Shown one piece after another: positions 17,401-25,154 of a stretch of 64,000 bases of DNA. The notes under the pieces were generated by a model. It searched no databases. It saw only the letters and a list, made by a program, of their open reading frames with translations, and was not told the origin of the DNA. Both the position numbers and the translations under genes were made by a program. The DNA comes from Alkalitalea saponilacus (GTDB lineage Bacteria; Bacteroidota; Bacteroidia; Bacteroidales; Marinilabiliaceae): the NCBI RefSeq assembly GCF_900168165.1, contig NZ_FUYV01000020.1, positions 1 through 64,000 on the forward strand, read 5' to 3'. Each line of letters opens with the position of its first letter. The stretch's first letter is position 1.

Positions 17401-17633
17401 TGGTTTTAATGGATATTCAAATGCCGGTAATGAATGGTCTGGACGCAACAAGAGCCATCCGAGCCAGAGACATTTTTATCCCAATCATTGCCATGACTGC
17501 CAATGTATTGAAAGGAGACCGAGAGATTTGCATTGAAGCCGGGATGAACGATTACATCGGAAAACCGGTGAAAATTGATCTTCTTGAAAAGATGTTGAAT
17601 CAATGGATTGATAAGCCGTTATTAAAGAAATAG
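14469..17633 (+). CDS. Hybrid sensor histidine kinase with two PAS and two receiver domains
   Basis: A 1054-residue membrane kinase. Transmembrane segments at about 33-53 and 250-275 flank a helical periplasmic domain. PAS domains follow at about 290-400 and 410-525. The HisKA motif SHEIRTPMNG places the phosphorylated histidine at H548, and the ATPase domain has DTGIGIPPGKIEKIF and GGTGLGTSIS (T where L is usual). A first receiver-like domain (about 790-910) is degenerate. The second (about 930-1045) is canonical, with LVEDN, phospho-acceptor D982 in LVLMDIQMPVMNG and K in GKPVK. No output domain or partner regulator is visible. The adjacent ModA-like lipoprotein is the likely periplasmic sensor. 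Confidence 0.93.
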   Translation: MIENNQILSWIKKRVLKRIRLPEFLNFREPVIKKLFLLMGLFILTVFVIIFIENYFDQNYTLRYHQTIRNQEQKQKLEFVLKEQLLNIQLLFNSYSSVRHPQQLANTHIEIREKINNCINVLNILDQGGRFQYRNRVNLTSSDEIIEIISYDRDQYTGTIPEVRELYAPIQDLQSLSARIAATMRGYLEANAAQAPAIFETANFYLKQAESVFDRIYETERKIAYDIQSNVVSVNNTSINVLNRYNRLKYLGLILFSIVTGLVTYLIIVQISRIILVRKKAEANNAKLLMAVEQSPVAIMITNTRGITEYVNHSFVNKTGYTKKEIIGSRPYFFSNNGIYDFSEIVMATIQVGNKWSGEIETKDKAGKTYWEKVQISPVLNDENTISNFIIIREDITEKRLLTQSLNESIENLKSITDNLPVGVMLVDANHKIIEVNQTASKIMGFNTVEETINFVNSRDYHQLFEVVHQNSYNDFNSGVEVIALEERLTIKENNISRIILKNIIPIKNNNQTVKLEAFMDITAQKEIQQREAEANKAKSEFLANMSHEIRTPMNGIVGAAELLVRTRLTQEQYNILSVISRSCDNLITIINDILDFSKIEARKMTIETNPFDIRKSIDYLMDQISFKSNEKRLDVMASVDGNVPVIVKGDEGRLLQVLMNLLGNAVKFTDKGEVVLRVDTESRKGKEVILHFSIEDTGIGIPPGKIEKIFESFTQADGSTTRQYGGTGLGTSISKMLVELMGGKIWVESPNPAVKDNAEFPGSVFHFTLPFLIEKGGKQEDIYRNRFAGLSVALVDNHPVGQLLLKKMLQTWGVEVLVADNHKSLIELLKDNPGLDLIIADSHIAEVNKRDFVSDVRALHQDIRLILLMPENHSISAITHRGFNRIVYKPVKHSSLFSTIYDLFNPGKNGESSPAIADADEDDAQEERKKVLLVEDNLINQKIAEKMLSRLKFDVIISRNGQEAVDILEKDATSVDLVLMDIQMPVMNGLDATRAIRARDIFIPIIAMTANVLKGDREICIEAGMNDYIGKPVKIDLLEKMLNQWIDKPLLKK

Positions 17634-18605
17634 CTGTGCCGATATGGTCACAACTATCAATAGTAAAAATATCATCTCTTTCATCCGGTTCTTACGCATT
17701 TTATCCAACCAAAACGCCATGGTTACTGCCGATCCGGCAGCTGCCAGTGGAATCATCTCCATGGAGAAGAAAGGTGTTAAAACTGTTGCTCCTGTTAGCA
17801 GTAAAATCCAAACGAACACCCTCAGATACCGCCTGACAATCACTTTTTGCATTGGCATATAGCTGAATGTGGCAATGATTGATAGTCCAAGGAATATAAT
17901 GATGACGGACATATACATTTGAGAGAAAATGTTATGGTTGTATTGCCCGGGATTGGTAATCAGGTTCTCTTTTAGGAGCAAAAGAAACTCAATGCTTTTA
18001 TCGTGCAGAAAAAACCAAGTAATACTTATTGCAAATGGGAATAAAACTCCCAAAATAGCTGCAACAATGGATCTGAATGAAGCCAGTCTTAAAATCCCCA
18101 TTGTAATAATTAGGATTGGGAAAAAGAACAGCCCCTTAGCATAAAACAAACTTCCTATTCCGGCTAAAAATCCGGCATCAAAACAAATCGCCATGGGTTT
18201 TCTGCTTCCCGTTCCGGAAAAAAGACGTTCAATACCCAGTGCCAGAAAAAGGACAAAAAACCAGACTGGATTTAATCTCTGAACACTTAAGAAAACTGAT
18301 GTAAATAAACCATATAGCAGCAGAGGTAGCATGCTCTGCTTCGATAAAAGGCCATATTGCGATACCATTCTGCTTAACGACCATCCTATTAACAGCGCTA
18401 GTAAGAAGGTGGTTAAGCCGGAGGTAAACTGAGATTGTCCCAAATAAGGATATATGATGCTGTCCCATAAAGGCATGGAAGGGTTGTCTAACGCTGTTAT
18501 GTGCACCATGTCAGTGAAAAAGAAACGCATCCAAAACCCCAGTATCATGAGTGGGATAAGAACAAATGCCGGGATGGAATTATTATGAAATGTTCTTAAA
18601 AGCAT
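17622..18605 (-). CDS. DUF6427-like integral membrane protein
   Basis: A 327-residue protein made almost entirely of hydrophobic segments (about eight to nine), resembling the Bacteroidota family DUF6427. It has no signal peptide and a few charged loops (GTGSRKP). Function unknown; in related genomes it often sits near purine or cell-envelope genes. The last 12 nt overlap the 3' end of the hybrid kinase on the other strand. It follows purD with a 74-nt gap on the same strand and could be co-transcribed with it. Confidence 0.7.
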   Translation of the reverse strand: MLLRTFHNNSIPAFVLIPLMILGFWMRFFFTDMVHITALDNPSMPLWDSIIYPYLGQSQFTSGLTTFLLALLIGWSLSRMVSQYGLLSKQSMLPLLLYGLFTSVFLSVQRLNPVWFFVLFLALGIERLFSGTGSRKPMAICFDAGFLAGIGSLFYAKGLFFFPILIITMGILRLASFRSIVAAILGVLFPFAISITWFFLHDKSIEFLLLLKENLITNPGQYNHNIFSQMYMSVIIIFLGLSIIATFSYMPMQKVIVRRYLRVFVWILLLTGATVLTPFFSMEMIPLAAAGSAVTMAFWLDKMRKNRMKEMIFLLLIVVTISAQLFL

Positions 18606-18679
18606 ATCTTGTTCTTAACTTGCGTAATGGTTAATTCTTCATTAGTTAAAACCCTTCCTGCCGCTAATTTCCTTGAAAG

Positions 18680-19948
18680 CTATAAATCGAACCCTATGTC
18701 TTTACGGAAATACTTTCCTTCAAAAATGATTTTATCAGCATTTTTCAGAGATGTTTTTCTTGCTTCGTTCATTCCTGGCGCCAGAGATGTAACAGCAAAA
18801 ACCCGGCCTCCGTTTGTTAAAACATCTTTCTGTTCCAGAGCTGTGCCGGCATGGTATACCAGGCTTCCGTCTACTTGATCCAGGCCTGAAACTTTAATAC
18901 CCTTTTTATAATCTCCGGGGTATCCTCCGGAGACAAGCACTACCGTCACTGCAAACCGGGGATCCATTTGGGTTTTGTGCTCGTTAAGGGTTCCGTTTAA
19001 AGTGGCCTGTAGTAACTCAACGAGGTCGTTTTTTAAGCGGGGTAACACGGCTTCTGTTTCCGGATCGCCCATGCGCACATTGTATTCAATCACATAAGGT
19101 TCATCGTTGACTTTGATCAGTCCAAAAAAGATGAAACCTTTATAGTCGATTCCTTCTTTGTTTATTCCATTAACGGTTGGACGTACAATGCGATCTTCAA
19201 TTTTTTTCATGAAATCGGCATTGGCAAAACTGACCGGAGAAACTGCTCCCATGCCACCTGTGTTAAGGCCGCTGTCGTTTTCCCCGATTCGCTTGTAGTC
19301 TTTAGCCTCAGGAAGAATGAAATAGTCTTTTCCATCGGTTAAAACAAAAACCGAGAGTTCTATGCCGCTGAGAAACTCTTCAATGACAACGGTTTTTCCG
19401 GCTGCTCCAAATTTGCCGCCAAGCATTCTGTCAAGTTCCGAGCAGGCTTCATCATAATCATCAATTATGAGAACCCCTTTTCCGGCAGCAAGTCCGTCTG
19501 CCTTTAATACGTACGGAGGCTTTAACTCTTTCATGAAAAGTTTGCCTTCCTCCCTTATTTTGTCATTAACTGCCAAATAACGTGCTGTTGGGATATTATG
19601 CCTGAGCATAAATTGCTTGGCGTAATCTTTACTTCCCTCCAATTGAGCGCCTATTTTTGAGGGGCCTATTATGCCTATCTCTTTCAGGTCATTATCCTGA
19701 CGGAAAAAATCGGTAATCCCATTAACCAATGGTTCCTCAGGTCCGGTAATAACGAGTTTAATATTGTTCTCAAGAACTACTTTTTTAATCCCTGCAAAAT
19801 CGTTAACCCCAACCGGCACATTGGTTCCCAATTCTGCTGTGCCTGCGTTCCCGGGCGTGAAGACAATTTTATCGCACAGCGGACTTTGTTTGATTTTCCA
19901 ACCCAATGCGTGTTCTCTGCCGCCTGATCCTATAATTAAGATGTTCAT
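18680..19948 (-). CDS. purD: Phosphoribosylamine-glycine ligase
   Basis: A 422-residue ATP-grasp enzyme catalysing the second step of purine synthesis: phosphoribosylamine + glycine + ATP gives GAR. The N-terminus MNILIIGSGGREHALGWK is the PurD signature. GPEEPLVNGI and KADGLAAGKGVLI (ATP-grasp) follow, and the metal-binding NVRMGDPETEAVL is at about residues 290-302. Length is normal. Cytoplasmic. The other purine genes of the window, purK and purE, are about 12 kb away on the opposite strand. Confidence 0.97.
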   Translation of the reverse strand: MNILIIGSGGREHALGWKIKQSPLCDKIVFTPGNAGTAELGTNVPVGVNDFAGIKKVVLENNIKLVITGPEEPLVNGITDFFRQDNDLKEIGIIGPSKIGAQLEGSKDYAKQFMLRHNIPTARYLAVNDKIREEGKLFMKELKPPYVLKADGLAAGKGVLIIDDYDEACSELDRMLGGKFGAAGKTVVIEEFLSGIELSVFVLTDGKDYFILPEAKDYKRIGENDSGLNTGGMGAVSPVSFANADFMKKIEDRIVRPTVNGINKEGIDYKGFIFFGLIKVNDEPYVIEYNVRMGDPETEAVLPRLKNDLVELLQATLNGTLNEHKTQMDPRFAVTVVLVSGGYPGDYKKGIKVSGLDQVDGSLVYHAGTALEQKDVLTNGGRVFAVTSLAPGMNEARKTSLKNADKIIFEGKYFRKDIGFDL

Positions 19949-19976
19949 TATTTCTATGTTTTGTGTAATAAGTTGT

Positions 19977-20588
19977 TTATTGAATGATTTCCATTGAATA
20001 GCCTTCTCTTTTCAGGAATTCCAGGGTTAAAGGCAAGGCCGTTTCAAGTCGGGGCCATGCTTTTAATGAATCGTGAAACACGATGATCGATCCGGAACGA
20101 ACGTTCCGGATGACATTTTTGTATATGTCATCTGCTGATAAATCATTTTTCCAATCCTGACTAAGCAGATCCCACATCACTACTTTACTAAAATTCCTTT
20201 TCAGGAATCCGATATACCATGGGTAGAGTTGGCCATGAGGTGGTCTGTAGAGATTTCCTCCTATGTAATGCTTTCCTTTTTTTATATCAGAAAAATATTC
20301 ACTCTTCGACGATTGCCACGCCTTCAGATGCGAATATGTATGATTCCCTGTTGCCATGCCGTTGTTTATGAGCATGCTGTATACCTCCGGGTGTTTTCTT
20401 ACATTATCTCCCACGCAAAAAAAAGTAGCCTTTGCTCCATATTTGTTTAGCATCTCTACTACCCTGGGTGTTACCTCGGGAATAGGTCCGTCGTCAAAAG
20501 TGATATAGACTCGTTTCTCTTTTTCCGGAATCCTCCATGTTGTGCCGGGAAACATCCAGCGCAAAAGAAGAGGCGGGCGTACTTTCAT
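19977..20588 (-). CDS. Polysaccharide deacetylase (CE4, NodB domain)
   Basis: A 203-residue NodB-homology protein. Motif 1 is TFDDGP with the catalytic Asp pair, and motif 2 is NHTYSHL with the two metal-binding histidines; RPPHGQLYPW and later VFHDS correspond to motifs 3 to 5. It probably removes acyl groups from a cell-wall or surface sugar. The frame is open upstream to 20642, but the ATG at 20588 comes directly after the stop of the DUF2723 gene and gives the family-like start MKVRPPLLLRWMFP. It is therefore translationally coupled to that gene. No signal peptide is obvious. Confidence 0.88.
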   Translation of the reverse strand: MKVRPPLLLRWMFPGTTWRIPEKEKRVYITFDDGPIPEVTPRVVEMLNKYGAKATFFCVGDNVRKHPEVYSMLINNGMATGNHTYSHLKAWQSSKSEYFSDIKKGKHYIGGNLYRPPHGQLYPWYIGFLKRNFSKVVMWDLLSQDWKNDLSADDIYKNVIRNVRSGSIIVFHDSLKAWPRLETALPLTLEFLKREGYSMEIIQ

Positions 20589-20589
20589 A

Positions 20590-23500
20590 TCAACGGTTAA
20601 AAAAGCCAATTCGTTGAAATAAGCGTTCGTGATCTTCTTCAAATTCTCTGATTAATTCATCCCTATTGAATAATCTCAAAGTCCTCACTATTTCAGAGTA
20701 TATAGCAAAAGATCTTTGTATTTCACCCATGTGAGCGTTTCTGATGCGTTGTGGCAAGTTTGTGAAGAATCTTAATTCCTGATAATTCTCCTCTTTCAAG
20801 CCACGTATAACTTCATCTGCTTTTTCAATTTCACCAATTTGATAATAGCTGTCTGCTATAAACAGTGAGAAATAATTATGAGGTAGTCTTGAAGGTGGCA
20901 GCATGTTCATGGTTTTATCCAGAACGGCCAAAGCTTCTTCATCCCGTCCTTCTTCAATCAGAGCCGAAGCCAACCTGGAAAGATTGTTTCGAATGTTGAC
21001 CCCCATCCTTCTATGGTTCTCATCAAGATATACGGATGGATCATTCCAACCGTCAAAAATGAATTCGTTCATCACATTATTAAACATGCGATCAGTGTCA
21101 ACCCTGCCAAACTGACCATCAACGCTCTTGGTTCTGATTGGTACAATTTGATAAGCGAATCCTTCAAGCTGGAAATAATCCTGTAAACCAACGTAATTAT
21201 CGCTGCCAACTGTTACTGCAAAATATATGGGTCGTTCCCAGTCGTTGTGTGCTAAAAGGTCAAGTACCATGACCTCATTTTTCATTAACCGCTCTTTATT
21301 CAAGTCAATGAACATCAATGAATCAATCAGGTTGGCGTGTCGTTCGCCTACCATTCCGTTTTCAACTACTTTGCGCCAGTCTGCCGGTATTGTGAACGAT
21401 TTTGAAGGAAGATGCTCAATGCGTCCACTGTAGTTGGGAATTTGTTTGCTCCTGGGGCTTTCACTTGCCAGAAATCGTATGGCTTCTTTTAAGTCCACAT
21501 ACCCTTCAATTCGGTCGATTAACCAAACAACATCTCGTTTCCCAAGTATGTATTGTTCACGCTCCATTGAAAAATTCAATGGTTCGGATTCGTAAGCCTG
21601 CCTTTTCATTTGATCAATGTACCAGTCGGTTTGCAGGTAGCTGAGGTTACATACTCTTACATCTGTTCTTACGCCTTCAACCTCCTGTGCATACCACAGA
21701 GGAAAAGTGTCGTTATCCCCCATGGTGAAGATGACACCATTTTCACCAACAGTATTGAGATAGTTGAATGCCAAATCACGTGCAATGGTTCTGCCGGAGC
21801 GGTCGTGATCGTTCCAGTTCTCTTTTGCCATATTTGCAGGAACTAGAACAAGCACGGCAAGCGTTCCTGCTGCTACTGCCGGCATGGCCGGAAGAAATCT
21901 TCGAAAGCCATCGATGATTGCAAGAACTCCCAATCCTATCCAAATGGAGAAGGCGTAGAATGAACCAACATAGGAGTAGTCCCGTTCACGGGGCTGAAGG
22001 GGAGTTTGGTTGAGGAATATCACAATAGCAAGACCTGTGAAGAAGAACAGGAGCATCACCACCCAGAAGTCGCGTTTCCCTTTTTTCCCTGATCCATATT
22101 GATAAAGTAATCCGATGATTCCCAGTATCAGGGGAAGCATATAATATTTATTTCTCCCCGGGTTGTTTTTGTATGAATCCGGCAAAATCTCCTGGTCGCC
22201 ATACATCCAGTTGTCAATGGCGGAAATTCCGGTGATCCAATTTCCTTTGTGCACTTCCCCATGTCCCTGCATGTCGTTTTGGCGACCTGAGAAATTCCAC
22301 ATAAAATACCTGAAGTACATAAAATTGACCTGGTATCGCACGAAGAAAGTCAGATTTTCAAAGAATGTTGGCAACTGAATGGTTGTCGGGGCGCCGGTTT
22401 GATCCTGCACGGTCATTCTTCGTCCGTTTATGTTGGCCCACTGTTTGTATTCCTCAATGTGACGAGCGTCGCGACTGTGCATTCTGGGGAAGAAAGTGGT
22501 TGTCCTGCTGTCAAAACGATGTTTTCTGCGATGGTCTATCACTTCATATCTGTCTCCTATTCTGGCATAAACCGGGCGGCCTTTTTCCGACTCCATAGCG
22601 TCCCAATCCAGGGGAGAGTTGTAGTATTGGCCATAGAAAAGCGGACTATCGCCATATTGCTCCCGGTTAAGATATGATCGAAGCGCGAAAACATTGTCCG
22701 GGGAGTTCTGATCCATGGGAGGATTCGCGGAAGAGCGAATGATGATGGTGGCGTAGGATGTGTATCCCATGAGTATTACCGTGATGGCTGTCAAAATAAA
22801 GTTCAGAGCTGCTTTTTGCTTTACATAGGTGTAATAAACTCCATATGCAAGTGCTCCAAACAGTGCCACCGTATAGAAAATAAGACCTGAGTTAAAACTT
22901 AAACCGAAGCTGTTAACAAACAAGAGTTCAAACCATCCGGCAACTTTAATGGTTCCCGGTATGATGATGTAAAGAATAAAGCCCAGTATGGCGAAAGAGG
23001 TGAGTAGAGCAATGAGACTATTTTTACGAGTCACCTCATATTTTTTGTAGTAATAGACCATAACAATAGCAGGAATTGCCAAAAGGTTCAACAGGTGAAC
23101 TCCAATAGAGAGTCCTATGAGGTAGGCAATTAGAATCAACCAACGGTTGGCATGGGGCTCGTCGGCAATAGATTCCCACTTCAGAATGGCCCAGAAGACA
23201 ATGGCGGTAAACATGGATGAGGTGGCATAGGCTTCGGCCTCCACTGCCACAAACCAAAAGCTATCGGAGAAAGTATAGGCCATGGCACCAACAAAACCAG
23301 CTGCTATTACTGACCAGATTCTCCATGGCTCATTGTAGGCCTCTTCAGATTTCAGAACAATTTTCTTTGCAAGATGTGTAATACTCCAGAAAAGGAACGC
23401 AATGGTGAAGGCTCCTGCCATGGCCGACATCAAATTTATCGTATATGCCACATACGAAACATCGGGTGCAAACAGTGAAAAGAAGCGCCCCATTAACATG

Positions 23501-23670
23501 AAAAATGGAGCCCCCGGTGGATGAGGAATCTGCATCTTGTATGCTGCGGTTATACGCTCACTGCAATCCCAAAAGCTTGCAGTTGGTTCTAAAGTTAAAG
23601 TATAAACAACAGCGGCGACTAAAAATGCCAGCCATCCGAAAATGCTATTGTACCTGGAATATTTGTGCAT
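20590..23670 (-). CDS. DUF2723 integral membrane glycosyltransferase-like protein
   Basis: A 1026-residue protein. The N-terminal half has about a dozen membrane segments and the DUF2723 signature LEPTASFWDCSERITAAYKMQIPHPPGAPFF, where the conserved acidic residues resemble the GT-C protein O-mannosyltransferase fold. A large periplasmic domain follows (about 620-1026), with GDNDTFPLWYAQ and C-terminal TPR-like helices (ALAVLDKTMNMLP). It probably transfers a lipid-linked sugar to exported proteins. General O-glycosylation is known in Bacteroidota, but the link to this family is inference. It is the first gene of an operon with the deacetylase. Confidence 0.85.
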   Translation of the reverse strand: MHKYSRYNSIFGWLAFLVAAVVYTLTLEPTASFWDCSERITAAYKMQIPHPPGAPFFMLMGRFFSLFAPDVSYVAYTINLMSAMAGAFTIAFLFWSITHLAKKIVLKSEEAYNEPWRIWSVIAAGFVGAMAYTFSDSFWFVAVEAEAYATSSMFTAIVFWAILKWESIADEPHANRWLILIAYLIGLSIGVHLLNLLAIPAIVMVYYYKKYEVTRKNSLIALLTSFAILGFILYIIIPGTIKVAGWFELLFVNSFGLSFNSGLIFYTVALFGALAYGVYYTYVKQKAALNFILTAITVILMGYTSYATIIIRSSANPPMDQNSPDNVFALRSYLNREQYGDSPLFYGQYYNSPLDWDAMESEKGRPVYARIGDRYEVIDHRRKHRFDSRTTTFFPRMHSRDARHIEEYKQWANINGRRMTVQDQTGAPTTIQLPTFFENLTFFVRYQVNFMYFRYFMWNFSGRQNDMQGHGEVHKGNWITGISAIDNWMYGDQEILPDSYKNNPGRNKYYMLPLILGIIGLLYQYGSGKKGKRDFWVVMLLFFFTGLAIVIFLNQTPLQPRERDYSYVGSFYAFSIWIGLGVLAIIDGFRRFLPAMPAVAAGTLAVLVLVPANMAKENWNDHDRSGRTIARDLAFNYLNTVGENGVIFTMGDNDTFPLWYAQEVEGVRTDVRVCNLSYLQTDWYIDQMKRQAYESEPLNFSMEREQYILGKRDVVWLIDRIEGYVDLKEAIRFLASESPRSKQIPNYSGRIEHLPSKSFTIPADWRKVVENGMVGERHANLIDSLMFIDLNKERLMKNEVMVLDLLAHNDWERPIYFAVTVGSDNYVGLQDYFQLEGFAYQIVPIRTKSVDGQFGRVDTDRMFNNVMNEFIFDGWNDPSVYLDENHRRMGVNIRNNLSRLASALIEEGRDEEALAVLDKTMNMLPPSRLPHNYFSLFIADSYYQIGEIEKADEVIRGLKEENYQELRFFTNLPQRIRNAHMGEIQRSFAIYSEIVRTLRLFNRDELIREFEEDHERLFQRIGFFNR

Positions 23671-23885
23671 AGGTTATAGTTTTCAACAATTTATCCTGAT
23701 TATCATTTTTCACTGATTGCCAAAAATACAATAATCTGCTTAAAAAAGTATCAATATTGATACTTTTAAGTGCAGAAGGCTAAGATGTTGCCAGTTAACA
23801 AAAAAGTGAAATAGCAAAAAGCAGAGTTAAAATTGATTGATTTACAGTGTTTATGCAACTTTTTCTTTTTTTTAGACTGTTTTTT

Positions 23886-23916
23886 TTGAAAGATACCTGA
23901 AAACATTCTATATTTG
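23886..23916 (+). promoter_or_regulatory. Bacteroidota-type promoter of tRNA-Gln
   Basis: TATATTTG at 23909-23916 is a perfect TAnnTTTG -7 element, with TTG at 23886-23888 twenty nucleotides earlier. The 8-bp box is identical to the one before tRNA-Ala. Confidence 0.65.
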
Positions 23917-23947
23917 CATCGCTTTTCAAGGAAAAAGCACTCAAGTT

Positions 23948-24018
23948 TGTCTCGTGGTGTAATGGTAGCACAGATGGTTTTGGTCCATCTAGTCAGGGTT
24001 CGAATCCTTGCGAGACAA
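23948..24018 (+). tRNA. tRNA-Gln (anticodon TTG)
   Basis: Cloverleaf of 71 nt. Acceptor TGTCTCG pairs with CGAGACA; the D-arm is GTG/CAC. The anticodon stem GATGG/CCATC encloses TTTTGGT, giving anticodon TTG. The T-arm is CAGGG/CCTTG with TTCGAAT. CCA is not encoded. A 110-codon open frame on the opposite strand across this locus is spurious. Confidence 0.95.
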
Positions 24019-24025
24019 CAATTTA

Positions 24026-24053
24026 AGCGATCGTTTACGATCGCTTTTTTTTT
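24026..24053 (+). terminator. Intrinsic terminator after tRNA-Gln
   Basis: A perfect 8-bp stem AGCGATCG (24026-24033) with CGATCGCT (24038-24045), a 4-nt loop and a run of T begins 8 nt after the tRNA. Confidence 0.88.
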
Positions 24054-24389
24054 GCTCCGACAAACTAAATTGCCAGATTGTTCGTTTGTTTGAAACAACC
24101 CTTAATATGGAAATCAGGCTGATTGTCTGATGATTGATTAACCTTTTCGATTAGTGGAAAGAGATTTGCAATTAGTCCTCTTTTGCAGAATGAACACTTT
24201 TTGGCTAATATTGTCACCTGTATAGAGACTGTTTGATTTTAGCCAGTATATATTTCATTGAGTTGTGGTACTAAAGTTGTATCTAAACATTTTCAAATGA
24301 CCTTTTCTTTTGGAGAGAATTTAAACAGTTACAACATAAAGAATCGTTCATTTAGATTTTATATTACTAATTAAAAATGATTTATTAAT
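24054..24389. other. Intergenic stretch, AT-rich, no gene seen
   Basis: No coding signal on either strand. A TTTAAACAGTTAC string at 24320-24332 recurs at the right end of the dispersed repeat near 61,487-61,499. The promoter of the small barrel gene should lie here but was not resolved. Confidence 0.5.
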
Positions 24390-24863
24390 ATGAAAAAAGC
24401 AGTATTTGTTATTTTGGCATGCATGCTGATAATTCCTGCGGTATCTAATGCACAGGGAAGAGCAATAGGACTTCGCTTTGGGGGAGGAAACCTGGTTGGT
24501 GCCGAAATTTCATATCAAACCCCATTTAACGGTGACCGCCTGGAGCTGGACTTGGGGATTAAAAGTTCGTCGCACTGGAGCCATTGGTCACTAACAGGTA
24601 TCTACCAGTGGGTGTGGCAAATTGAAGGAGGTTTCTATTGGTATGCGGGTGTGGGTCCCTCAATTGGGAACCGTTCTTATTCTGGTCCTGGTTACAGAGA
24701 TGACGGAATGTTTTTGGCTGCTGCCTTAAATGCCGGCGTGGAGTATAATTTTGAAGAGATTCCACTTCAACTTTCAGTAGACATTCGTCCTGAATTGGGG
24801 TTGATTAATACATATGACAGGGGCGTCTTTAGTTTGGCTTTAGGTGTCAGATACAGGTTCTAA
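24390..24863 (+). CDS. Small outer-membrane beta-barrel protein
   Basis: A 157-residue exported protein with a clear signal peptide (MKKAVFVILACMLIIPAVSNAQ). About eight amphipathic strands follow and the protein ends GVRYRF, a typical barrel C-terminus. It resembles the small eight-stranded outer-membrane beta-barrel proteins of Bacteroidota, with no named function. It is monocistronic, with its own terminator 21 nt after the stop. Function unknown. Confidence 0.75.
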   Translation: MKKAVFVILACMLIIPAVSNAQGRAIGLRFGGGNLVGAEISYQTPFNGDRLELDLGIKSSSHWSHWSLTGIYQWVWQIEGGFYWYAGVGPSIGNRSYSGPGYRDDGMFLAAALNAGVEYNFEEIPLQLSVDIRPELGLINTYDRGVFSLALGVRYRF

Positions 24864-24884
24864 AACCTTGTTGTAAAATTTTTT

Positions 24885-24920
24885 AAAACAGATAACACTT
24901 TGGTGTTATCTGTTTTTTTA
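24885..24920 (+). terminator. Intrinsic terminator of the small barrel gene
   Basis: A perfect 14-bp stem (24885-24898 with 24903-24916) around a 4-nt loop is followed by a T-run. Confidence 0.88.
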
Positions 24921-25154
24921 TTTGTGAAGTTATGGTCCTCATTTTTTGTTCGTCCAAATATCTCAACCTTATTTACGATCATTAATTTCTAATTTTCTGA
25001 AATAATGCAGGTTAAATTTTTATATTTGATGTTTTCATGTTTTCGAACATGGGAAAGGCGTTCTATATTTACGTGAACTTTCGTAAGAAGCGTATCACAT
25101 AAAGAGTTTATAATCAGTATAATATATGTTTAGGGTTGTTTTTTATAAGAGACA

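Noticed and set aside
23766-24098. A 110-codon minus-strand open frame
   Set aside because: It runs across tRNA-Gln and its terminator and its translation is low-complexity lysine.
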